DNA from: Smallanthus sonchifolius
Lineage: Eukaryota > Streptophyta > Magnoliopsida > Asterales > Asteraceae
Direction of reading: 5' to 3'
Assembly: GCA_023525975.1 (NCBI GenBank)
Contig: CM042042.1
Location: 44,651,880-44,715,879 of the forward strand
Length of the DNA stretch: 64,000 nt
Below, in pieces: positions 47,901 through 58,690 of this stretch. The notes under the pieces were generated by a model, which saw nothing but the letters and a program-made list of their open reading frames with translations, made no database searches and was not told the DNA's origin. Every line of letters begins with the position of its first letter. Within the stretch, counting starts at the first letter, position 1. Both the position numbers and the translations under genes were made by a program.

Positions 47901-48479
47901 AGTCTCCCCCGCTTGACGCCGTTGTTCCTTCCTGATTGTCGGCCTCCTCCTTGCACCCTCTCCCTGTTGCCATCACACACCTAGGGTCTAAATGGCCCTA
48001 GGGTTTGGGGTTTATGTGGTTTATAAACTACTAGAACTTTCATCCGGGTCCTTCGCATTACATCTCGAGCGTTTTAAATCTTGAACTATCATTATATGAC
48101 TAGCCGACTCCTTTTCGTTGTTCGAATCGCACCTTAACAAAGAATATTTTAGTTTCTCTTATTTAATAAAAAGTCGGGTCACCTACTGGCCCGGACTGTT
48201 ATATATTTTCATGAATTTTCGGGATGTTACACTTGAACAATTAAACATAACACATATAGAACACTACCTTCTCATTTTGATCCAATCAATGTGTAAGAAT
48301 ATTCAAGTTAGTTGTTTTCAATTCTTGAACTAAGTAATCATATTTTCATGACATTCAACAGAAACAAGCACTTAAAATCTAAGCAGCATTAACAAACACA
48401 TAGTAAGCACACAAATTACTAAAGAGAAATATTTTTGGAAAGATCAATCTCAATCCAAGTTCTTCATACTAAATGATTC

Positions 48480-49130
48480 ATACAAATATTAAAATATGGT
48501 TTTATCAAAAGGTTTTATGAAAAGATCAGCAAAATGTTCTAAAGTGGGGACTTGAATTAAAGAAATTAGTTTCTTTTCAGCACAGTCGCTTAGAAAAGGA
48601 TACATGATCTCGGTGTGTTTTTTTTAATGTTACACATGGTTTTGGTTATAACCATAAAAATTTTGTTGTCAATGAACATTTGTGTGTTCATAAATTTAAT
48701 ACCATAGTCCATCATCTAATATTGAATGCAAGGTACTTGTGCATAACATTGAGATGCAACAATATACTTTGCTTATGTAGTTGAGATAGACACATTGATT
48801 TGCTTCTTGCATGGTTATGAAACCAATCTATTTCCTAAAATTGACATCATCCTAGAGTAGAATTTTTGTTCAAGTTACATCCCCCACGGTCACTCTTAAT
48901 GTAAGCAACACAATCAAAAGTTGTATTCGTTGGATACCACAAATCAATACTAGGTTTACCGTTGACATATCTAAAGATCCTCTTGACAACATTAAGATGG
49001 GAAATTTTGGGACTGGCATGAAATTTTTCCCAAACAGATACATCAAACATGATGTTTGGTCTACTAGTAGTAAGATACATCAAGGATTGTATTATGGTTC
49101 TATACAAATGTTGTCATAGCCAAGGTTCAC
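48480..49130 (-). pseudogene. Ty1/copia polyprotein end (RT tail and RNase H), degenerate
   Basis: Minus strand 48847-49107 reads YRTIIQSLMYLTTSRPNIMF then SHLNVVKRIFRYVNGKPSID and LWYPTNTTFDCVAYIKSD, the usual junction of copia RT with RNase H. Beyond a stop, degenerate frames continue with AKYIVASQCYAQV, MMDYGIKFMNTQMFIDNK, then a tail like FADLFIKPFDKTIF near 48500. Several stops. A different copia type from the remnant at 20700-21846. Confidence 0.75.
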
Positions 49131-49369
49131 ACTACCATCTTCAACTTAGTTTCTGTTAACTGATGGTCTACCATAGCGTGCGACTACCCCTTTGGCCACC
49201 ACATCTTCTACCAACAATAATCTAAGTTCCTGAGAGTTAAGCAGTTCACAAGTGTTATTATGCTAGGTAATAATTCTGAACACCACGAGCAAGGTAATTT
49301 TCTAATGATAGTGACCAGTTTGTTTTCAGTAATTTACTTTACCTTTCGGGTTGTAAACATTTTCGATCA

Positions 49370-50407
49370 AGAGCAACATCGGTATTCATGTTCTACCAGA
49401 TGTACTAAGGCATTTACTTTCTATCTTCTACTTGGCTAATCACTCATGGCATTAGGATACCCGTACTCACATCCATGACTTGGTCTCATTCTCAGTTTAA
49501 GTCCAGACATTAGGGAATGTCTGAATCTCTCAAACTATTGCTCTGAAACCAACTTGGAATGCCCCAAACATGAGGGTTTCATTTGTTAGATTTACATATT
49601 CACAATATTGTTCTTAAACTGAAAACTTCATTCATATGCAGCGGAATTTGTTCAAAAGTAACATAACATGCCTTACAAGTTAAAGTACATAATCCAAAGT
49701 AAAACACAATTATCTAGAAATAAAACATAACAAACATGACATCTGTCTTCAACCAGGGTAGCCACTCCATCCTTGACATCTATGTCCTCACATGCATACA
49801 TAACAACCTATACCTTAACCTGATGTGCATACTAAAAGTCAACTTCGTAGAGTGAGTTCTAGTTTACATAAACCATAAAAAGGGTAATAACATACTTTCA
49901 TAACATTAACACCATAACACAGCTTTAACATAAAAACCTATCATTTGTATAACACAAGGGTACATGACATTATTTAAAACATACTTCCGTCGTGCATCAT
50001 AAGTCAAACATTTAGTGTCTAGATTTGCATCATACCATACATAACATACATGAATGATCGTTGTCAGTCCATACCGTTAGGCATCGCTATAGTGTCCATG
50101 TCTAGTTGTACAACCGTTTGGCAAGACACTAAGGAACTTTTCATACCATACATCCATAGAAGGACCCATACATACATCCTTATAACGGGCCAAGGTACCT
50201 CGCGACCTTCAACTGGGTTATAAGACTCCTTTATTATTCTTACCTGAATCGGCATACTAGATTTCGACAATGTAATGACTTATTATAAAATCTATACCAT
50301 TAAAATATTTGTTTCTAAAAGCCTTTACACATAACCATTCATACTTCAAAATATTTCATTCGTTTAGAAACATACAGTTTTATAAATTATAAAACGAGTA
50401 TGCACAT
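49370..50407 (-). mobile_element. LTR F (chromovirus-like), left part, with leader and primer binding site
   Basis: Minus-strand sequence at 49370-49554 matches the start of an internal region, including a degenerate primer site (TTGGTTTCAGAGC, about 49542-49554) and the CAATAGTTTGAGAGATTC words seen in element A. The LTR starts at 49555 on the plus strand (TGGAATGCCCCAAAC, inverse of the A end). It is cut at 50407 by element E and continues at 61420. The internal genes of F are missing to the left. Confidence 0.6.
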
Positions 50408-52142
50408 TGATATGCCATCATTTATACATGTTTTACATGCACAATTATCCCCATAAATAGCACAAATTATAGAGAATATGATGAGATATGATACTTAATC
50501 CACTTATTTGTGTTACAACAGGATAATTAACCCTTGCATACAAAAGCATGAAAAAAACACCCAAAAACAAGGCAAAATCAGCATTCGGAACCCAATTGAA
50601 CGAAACCGGACGCATGGAGTCAACCCAGAAGGTCAAAATCAAGCAATAGTCAAAATTTGACTTTGAACGGTCGTGCATTGCAATGCATGGTCGTGAAAAT
50701 GGTGACACGTGGCCCCGTCCTTCCCTGCGCTGCTAGATTCCCTCACGTGCAAGAGATGTGTGCTTTGCACGACCGTGCATCCCAATGCATGGCCGTACAT
50801 TACCAAATTCTAAGTCTATAAATAGCAAGCTCATTCTAGTGTTTTGGGTGTCCATTACCAAGAGTTAGGAAGGCATTAGTGCTCTACTAAGAGCCGGAAC
50901 TCTCTCGGTTTTGGTCCATTTAGCTTTTTCTTTTTATTTTCTTTTCTAAGTCTTGTAATATGAACTTATTCTTCTCGTTCGAGTAAAACAAGAGGCAACC
51001 TGTACCCACTCTCCCTTGGTGTTGGAACACTTCCACATATTTTCTAAGGGTTAGTGGAGTCACTTGTATGGTCATTTATGGCTAGTCCTCTTGTGTTGCT
51101 CGAGTTGGTTGAACTTTAATTAATTAAATAAGTATTTTTAGTAAGTTATGTTTTTAAAGTCTTTACTATAATTTATCTAAAAAAGACCAGAATAAGTGAT
51201 ATTTAATTCAATCTAATAATCTTTTATCTTGTGAGCTACTCAAGCAAGACTTCTTGTTTAGGAAGCTTATTCGGTATTTGTACTGTCTATATACAAATCT
51301 TGGTTCTAGTCCGACCGGTTAGTATAAATTTAATATTATGGGTTGATTGGAGGTTTGGGTATTTAGCAGGCCGTTTGAGCCCTAAACAGACCGAGCTGTT
51401 TGTGTCGGTAATTCTCTACTTCTCTTGTATCGGCTTGTAGAGGACTTCTAGCGGGAGCCATGGGGTTTGATCTTGAGAAGGAAAGTCTTATTTATCTGAA
51501 ATAATATTATAAGTAAAGATAACTATTTAAGAACATAATTAGTTAGGTCCGAGCTTTCATAAAGTACTTTTGGAGGAAGGCGTGCATTCCGACTTACCGG
51601 AAGAAGTTACAAGACTAGACGTACATCAGTCACAAGGATAATAAGTCTGAATAATGAATTGTGATGATACCGACGGACTTGACACCCCATTTAGGGTCCG
51701 TTATATTCATTAAGGAACAGTTGGCCGACCATATCAACTGTTCCGTTACGACATACTAACTCCACTATCGAAAGGGTTAGTACTAGTAACTATGACCAAC
51801 CTTACTTTAAATATAACATTAATTAACAAGGGATAACAACTAGAGTAACACCTTAAACAAAATAATAGTTCTAATTACATTTCTTAACTTTTTCTTTTCC
51901 TTTTAAACAATACTCATTTTTCAACTTATTATTCTAGTCAGACAATAGCGAGGGTTGAGTACGGGATCCGTATCCATGGTTTGATAATTGGTTTTTACTC
52001 AAACTATATTACGTTGCGATAAGTACACTTGTCTATTGTGTGTGTTTTAAGTTAAAGTAATTATCATTTTTATAAATTTAAAACATGATATTGTGAAATC
52101 ATCTTAAAAATATATTTTTTTATATTTAAACACACAACCTCA
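50408..52142 (+). mobile_element. 5' LTR of element E
   Basis: Palindrome-type motifs at 50667-50694 and 50767-50798 lie directly upstream of the TATA box at about 50815-50825 (TCTATAAATAG). The LTR ends at 52142, seven bases before the primer binding site. The open frames at 50445-50708 and 51231-51440 are not genes. Confidence 0.88.
50667..50825 (+). promoter_or_regulatory. Palindrome-rich core promoter of the element E LTR
   Basis: CGTGCATTGCAATGCATGG (50672-50690) and GCACGACCGTGCATCCCAAT (50768-50787) precede TATA at 50815-50825. They share the GCACGACCGTGC core with the LTR at 2130-3945, where the same motif also sits just upstream of TATA. Confidence 0.65.
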
Positions 52143-52148
52143 AGTTTT

Positions 52149-52167
52149 TGGTGCCGTTGCCGGGGAC
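52149..52167 (+). other. Primer binding site of element E
   Basis: TGGTGCCGTTGCCGGGGAC, the Athila-type site, in the same relation to the LTR end as at 2107-2123 but on the plus strand. Confidence 0.8.
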
Positions 52168-52611
52168 ACGGTAATTCTGCGAAAGATCTAAGTCGTTGGA
52201 CTGACAACTTTTATTTTCATTTTCTTGAGTCATGGTATTTGTGTTACTTACATCTATCTTTGCAGGAATATTTAAGGATCCGGACCGTGAAATTTTTGTT
52301 AAGAAAAATTAACAAACATAAATACCGCCATTCGAAAGCAAAAACATTTTTTTTTGATTAGGCGTAACGCTTTCGAACGGTTTTTACATGAGTAACATTT
52401 TTGTTTTCGATAATGACAAGTTCGATACTCTGATATTGGATTGCACGAAATGAGGTAAGTTTCCAAGTATAAGTTGGGATTTTTGTTGGTGTCATTCCCC
52501 GTTGACCACGGTTATATTTTTCAGGTAATACGTGTTAGAATAATTTAATTAATTTTTAGTTAAATTTTAATTAAAAATATAAAATTTATTTTCTAAAAAC
52601 ACTAAGCTAAA

Positions 52612-52612
<1 letters not shown>

Positions 52613-52639
<27 letters not shown>
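52613..52639. repeat. TA microsatellite
   Basis: Alternating AT run of about 27 bp in the leader of element E, just before a stem-loop at 52655-52678 with 10-bp perfect arms (GGTCGTGCAT and ATGCACGACC) and a 4-bp loop. Confidence 0.85.
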
Positions 52640-52642
<3 letters not shown>

Positions 52643-53423
52643 CTGGTGAAAAAAGGTCGTGCATCCCAATGCACGACCGTGCATCGGCCAAACGCGGGTC
52701 TAGTGTTAAAGGGGTCAGTAGCAGCATTTCTCTCAAAACCTCATCCCCAAATACTCTCGGGTTCGGCCAAAAACATCACAAAACCCACGATTTTTCACGC
52801 TTTCTCTCGTTTCTTCACTCTAATCTCTCCCCCAAGGTATGTAAACTTGTCCATGATCGTTTTTTAGTCGATTCTTCCTTCATTTAGGGATAATTTTGTT
52901 CAAATAGAGGCTTGGGTTTCGTTTTGAATTTTGATATAAATATGTTGAATATGAACTTATTGCTTAATCTAAATGCATATTTGACCATGATAGATCACAA
53001 TGTAACTTGTTTTATCCTGGTTGTTCCAATCGTATGATTTAGGTTCTTGATTTTCGCTTAGAAATTTTTGACCTTAATTGTGTGATTGAAGCATGAATCT
53101 TTTATATATATGTTTAAAATATAGTATAGCTTGTTGGAAAATTGTTAATTTGATAAACTAGGTCGAAAATTTTGACGAGTTTGACTTTCAAAAGTCTAAA
53201 TACCATTGTTTGAAATGGAGTCTTGTTAGGATAAATTACGATTAACCAATGATGGATTCGGAAAATGTAATCATTCCATGATAATGCATGAGTTTAGGTT
53301 TTCTTTGTGTGGTCCTAATATATATATATGCATAATTTTTATGTCATATCAAATTTTTGGCATCATTGCATTATGTGCAATGATATCTTTCCTATACTAA
53401 CTCAATTTGTTGTTGTATAGGAA

Positions 53424-54487
53424 ATGGCTGAATCATCTAGGCAAGCAGGACGAAAAAGAAGGAATACCCATTCAAGATCCCGTACAGGATCATCTTCGTC
53501 TGCCTGAATGAGTGGTTCACCACCAACTCCACCATCGCCTCCACCACCTTTCAATCCGCAGCCTATGCCAGAGTTACCGCAAGACTTTCACCCATGGTTT
53601 ATCTTTGACCCCGATGATGCCATCGAGATCCATGCTTGCCAGCTCCTAGCCACCTTACTAACACAAACTTTTGGGATACATAAAATCATCTGCTATCCAA
53701 CTTTAGAGGATGTTAATCTCTCCTGGATAGTGTAGTCCCTCTAATCACAAAACCTTGGTAGAGGTTCTTTGCTATTAGGGAAGCAACATACTATGAGCTC
53801 ACTCTTGAGTTCTTAGCCTCTTTTGAGTTTGATAGGTCGGTGGTGAATATGGAGATGCAAGACTGTGTGAGATTTAGGATGGCCAGACAGTGGTATGTGA
53901 TGACTTTGTCAGAATTTGGGGTGAAGTTGGGATTGTATAGGCATAGGGAGAGGATAGAACCGATCTTCACCGAGAGCAAATCAGAGGTTGCAGAAAGTGA
54001 GGCCTTGACATTTTGGAAACCCTTTGACCCGCATACCCAGAAAAGCACCAGGATAAAACACCCTCTCTACCGATATCCGCATCGATGTATTGTCCTTTCT
54101 ATTGGGGGAAGGAAACATAGCACCGGGGTGAGAGACCTCTTCCACCTCCATTGTCTGATTGATCAAGTCCCCTATAACCTAGCCTACAGCTTGGATAAAC
54201 TCTTTACTCGAGCCAGAGGCTACAGTTCCAGCAGCCACATCTTTGGAGAACCATACATCACCCATCTTGCTCAATACTTAGGTGTTTTGTCCCTTATAAA
54301 TCTTAGCCAAATCCAAGATATGGATCTACCCATTAAACCAATAGACACCCAGGTAATGATCAATATGCATTTGATGAAGAAATTTAATGGGGCGTATCGG
54401 TTGGTGGGGCATCGGGGGAACATTTGGACTGGTGAAGTTGAAGAGTTTGAGGACGAGGAAGTACTAAGGGGGCAACTGGGATATTAA
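53424..54487 (+). pseudogene. Athila ORF1-like protein, frameshifted
   Basis: The ATG at 53424 starts a basic, Ser-rich leader (MAESSRQAGRKRRN). It stops once at 53505 and continues in the same frame with a Pro-rich stretch (SPPTPPSPPPP) and PQDFHPWFIFDP. After a frameshift the main part at 53840-54487 shows FWKPFDPHTQ, IKHPLYRYPHRCIVLSIGGR, then STGVRDLFHLHCLIDQVPYN, and GEPYITHLAQYLGV. This pattern (conserved RYLHR, then a DLFxLxC line, then PYITRLA) is what I recall for the ORF1 family of Athila. Function of that family is unknown. At least one stop and one frameshift, so inactive here. Confidence 0.7.
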
Positions 54488-56684
54488 GGCCCAGATATGT
54501 ATCACACCACTGCTGATCCCACTATGCTGGATTTGATGATCCGCATGGTTCAATTGGGACACACGATGTACAGTATGCGGCATGACTTCTACGATCACAC
54601 CCATGATCCGTATGGCCATCAGTAGTATCAGCAGCAACCTCCTGGCCCGCACCCACAGTAGCAGCGTCCTCCTTTTTAGTAGTTACTCTCTTCATCCTTT
54701 ATATTTGATATTTGTGGTTCTTATCTGATGTAGTTATGGTTCTTGACGTTGGACAATGTTTGTTGGTTAATTTTTCCGGACACGTACCATTTTTACCGGT
54801 TACAGGAGTAACCGTTGACAGGGTGGGATTGTCACCAACATACTCGGCCGCCATCTATTGGCGAATATTAGTTTAATTTTCTGTTTAATATTTACTTTTT
54901 ATTGTTTGAGCATTGCATAGCATAACAGGGACATACAGTTTTTGGAGTACATATTAATCAAGCTGAGGAATTCAACCATACACATAATGGTGATGCATCA
55001 ACAGGGGAGTTTTAGTTCCTTTTCACCCTTATTTTACCCATGACAACATTTAAATGATACATTCTCGTATACCAAGGACATTGTCAAAATTATAAGTATG
55101 GGGTGTTAGAAAATTCACCAATGCATCGGTAGAATAAATTGTCCCAAGTATTACAAGTGCATGATTACCAAGTATTCGATCCTTTGAATCGAAATACACA
55201 TAGAAGTCATTAATACATTTTCAAAAACAACCTATAAAGTTGTGAGCTTCATAAATAATCTAAAAGCTAAAAGTCTTAAAAAATCATTTGGATAAAAACG
55301 ATCTTATAAAAGCAATAATTTGAAATACCGTTGAAATGAATCAAGGAAAGAAACAGGGAAGATTAGTAAGCACAACAGAAAGAAAGAAATAAGTTTATGC
55401 ACATTCTTACTTTTAAACCCCTTTATCTTCCGTTTCATGTGAGAATTTGAGCCTATCCGAGCATTATCATATAACACATCAAGTTTTTGACACCATTTCC
55501 AAATTTTACTTGCTCATTTTGTTTGATAGAGTGTTTGCTAATTATTGCTTTGCATGTTAGAACTTGTGTAAAATATACATTTCAAAATCATGGACTAAAA
55601 GAATGCATAAAAATGATTGAGGCATTAGGATTCACCCACTTTCTTTAGCCTTCTTATCCTCTTTCACCTATCCAAAACATTATCCCCTTGTTAACCCCTT
55701 TGAGCCTAAACCCTTTTCATTTCTAAAACCCACACTTCAAACCCATAAACGACATCAAGTTTTTGGCGTCTTTTCCCTTTTTCCTATTTAGTTGGAAGTC
55801 AACTTGGCTATGATATGAGGAGCAATTATTCACAAAAAGGATCATACATTCATCTTATGATCAACAAATGAGAATTAGCATGGAAAGAATAAATATGGAA
55901 ATGAAAAAGAAAAAGAAAAGGGGCAACAAAAAGAAAGTCATATTCGTCCAAATTATTGAAAAAAAAATTTCAAAAAAAGAAAATCAAACTTACTCGAAAA
56001 ATTGGAGTATGCAAAGCAAATCAAGAATATGGATGTATTAGGAAGAAACAACCAAAAAATCTATGGGGGATTGATAGTAATGAATGCTTCAAAATAAGAA
56101 GTTTGCATTCTTGAAGAAAGAAATTGGTCTTGACAATCTGACCTTAAAAGAGTCCTTAGATTAGTCACAATGTCTAGTATAAGATTATCAACAAGCTCAC
56201 TCACCGTTTAATCATTAAGCCAAGTCGGATTTCCAACACTTAGACACTCTTCCCAAATATTTCCTACCCTAACCCTGAGCCTATCATTACAACCCATTTG
56301 AAGCCCTCTTGATTTATGCACATATTTTATGTCAATTGATAGAGATTTGATTTCTATACAAGCCTATCATTATGCAAGCATTAATTATAGCATTGAGTGT
56401 TTTTCTTGACATACATTATCCATATATTAAGCCCGAGTGTTGAGTGAACATTTGCGAGACTGTAATTTTGTGCATAATCATAGTTCCATCAAGTATGTTT
56501 GGCTTGCTACCCTATTGTGGAGAAACATTCGAAAGGTGCAAACATCAAGTTATTATTATTAAAAGAGGCGTTTAACCATTTGGGACAAAAGCTTTAGATT
56601 AACATTAAATTAATGTTTTATTCTATGGGTATAATCATGCATGAGTTTGCTTGAGTACTAGCAAAGTTTAAGTATAGGGTGTTA
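54488..56684 (+). other. Noncoding 3' interior of element E
   Basis: No frame of note. Two places repeat the LTR-end/primer-site junction: ACACATCAAGTTTTTGACAC near 55475 and CGACATCAAGTTTTTGGCG near 55750. A purine-rich GAAAAAGAAAAAG stretch lies at about 55900-55920. The polypurine tract is probably AAGTTTAAGTATAGGGTG, just before 56685. Confidence 0.6.
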
Positions 56685-58432
56685 TGATATGCCATCATTT
56701 ATACATGTTTTACATGCACAATTATCCCCATAAATAGCATAAATTATAGATAATATGATAAGATATGATACTTAATCCACTTATTTATGTTACAATAGGA
56801 TAATTAACCCTTGCATACAAAAACATGAAAAAACACCAAAAAACAAGGCAAAATCATCATTCGGAACCCAATTGAACAAAACCAGACGCATGGAGTCAAC
56901 CTAGAAGGTCAAAATCAAGTAATAGTCAAAATTTGACTTTGCACGGTCGTGCATTGCAATGCACGGCCGTGCAAATTGTCACACCCCAACCGACGGCGGA
57001 AATGTCGGGGCGGGACATGTAGATTGTTCATGAGCACATAGTTGACTAAAATTCGATATATTAAAACGTTACATTTCCAATCATAACTCCAAATTCAACA
57101 ATACAAAAATTTTGAAATACATAATATGTTCATCTAATTCAATTAACTAGGTCCACAACCTAAGTGAAGCAAACTTGATCAACTCAAACTTTTGTACCTG
57201 AAACATGATGAAAACGAGGCCAACTAAAAAGTTGGTGAGCATACATAGGTTTTGACTCTAAATAACATCAAAGTGTTGTGTGTATACAATCCATACATAT
57301 CATGGTTAATAGGGCAAAAATGGAGAGATACTATTGTGTAACCAAGTAGTACAATCAAACCTTTGTAACTAGCATGCAAAACAAAGTGTGTTGTCGGTAA
57401 CAATCACCCTAAATGGGTGGGTTTGTTAGACTCAATAGATCTATCATTGTTAACTGTCGGCTTGTATAGTTAATGATTGCACATGTAATTGCACACAAAG
57501 TAGTTAACACACCTATCACTCAAACATAAAGCTCAAATTGCACACATGAATGTAAAGTGGATTTGTATTGTGTAGTTTGTGCAAATCATTGTATGTAATG
57601 TTCATGTTTCACTCCAAAAATGTAAAACAGTGTAAAAGGGGCTATGTAAAACTCGCCTGCACTAGTAAGTAGTATATCACACGAGTAATGAGTTGCACAA
57701 GTGATTTGCTATTAACACGGTTAACCTATGATTGAATTATATAAATGTAATCAATGATATGCACAAGTAGTTAGAGCAAAACTTATAGAACAAGAGGATT
57801 GGAGTAAAAGCTTGTTTGAATAATTGAGGGGACTTGTTTGCGTACAAAAAAGGTGCTTATGTGAACATACGAAAGGATGTGTGTACAGGGTAAGTGTAGT
57901 GGTGTTTGTTTTGAATAAGAGTTCTAGGGCAAAACGTTTACATCGAAATATGTACTTTTGATTACGAATAAGGATTTTATCAGGTGGTTAAAGTTTTATA
58001 AAACTATTTAGTTTTGAATAAACCATGTAATTAAATAAATAAAAACTATTTTCATTCATGTAATTATTTATAAGATTTAGAAAGTTAGCTTATGAATATT
58101 TAACATATTAAACCCTAAATAGATTATTTATTTAGGAAAGAAAATATGATTTTGTAAATCAACGTTCGTGTAAAACGTTACAAGATACTAAGGGTTTATA
58201 AAAATCTCTTAACAATTTATAATTAACTAATAGTTAAATGTTTTGTTTATAAAAATAACATTTTTTGTTTAAATTAGATTTCTAAATGATTTTTATGTTT
58301 AAAGTAAGGTTTCAAAACCAATTTAATTGTAAAATAATTGTTTCTCTAAAAATATTTGTTAATTTTAGTATTAAAACAATCCTAGATGGTCTAGGGTTTA
58401 TAGATTTAATTTTATAAATACTTTGGAGTATT

Positions 58433-58520
58433 AAAAACGGTTTAAAATTAATTGTGGAACACCCGGGTCGAACCCGGGTAAATTCTGTGAAGGTGTTCAT
58501 GTGCAACCAGTCGGACAAGG
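58433..58520 (-). other. tRNA-like module 2 in solo LTR D
   Basis: Minus strand: GTCCGACTGGTTG (58504-58516) as A box, GGGTTCGACCC (58465-58475) as B box, 41 bp apart, then TTTTT at 58433-58437. Confidence 0.6.
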
Positions 58521-58603
58521 AGTTCTATGTGTTCTAAGTTCAGGTTCTCAATTCTTTAATCAACAAATGGGGTAGAATCGGGTTCAGAGATAGCACACTA
58601 CGC

Positions 58604-58690
58604 AAAAAGGGTGTCGTTTGTGGGTTTCGAACCCACGCCACCCGGTCCATGGTTGCAATGACATAACCAGTAGACTGGGTGGTTTCGCTG
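58604..58690 (-). other. tRNA-like module 1 in solo LTR D
   Basis: Minus strand: CCCAGTCTACTGGT (58667-58680) as A box, GGGTTCGAAACCC (58622-58634) as B box, 46 bp apart, then TTTTT at 58604-58608, 13 bp after the B box. Confidence 0.62.

Larger units (their letters stand above)
21847..48231 (-). mobile_element. Solo LTR C1 (chromovirus-like), split by later insertions
   Basis: The plus strand begins TGTAAGACCCCCGACCCG and ends CGGGATGTTACA at 48231. It is flanked by a perfect 5-bp duplication CTTGA (21842-21846 and 48232-48236). C1 sequence occupies about 21847-24046 (minus the Mutator-like insertion) and 46980-48231, about 2.2 kb in all. Sense-strand landmarks shared with element A, such as the AGCGTAGCTGA word (22091-22103) and a GGTGAGTTTCTA word (about 47050), appear in the right order and orientation. 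No internal retroviral genes belong to it, so it is read as a solo LTR. Confidence 0.75.
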
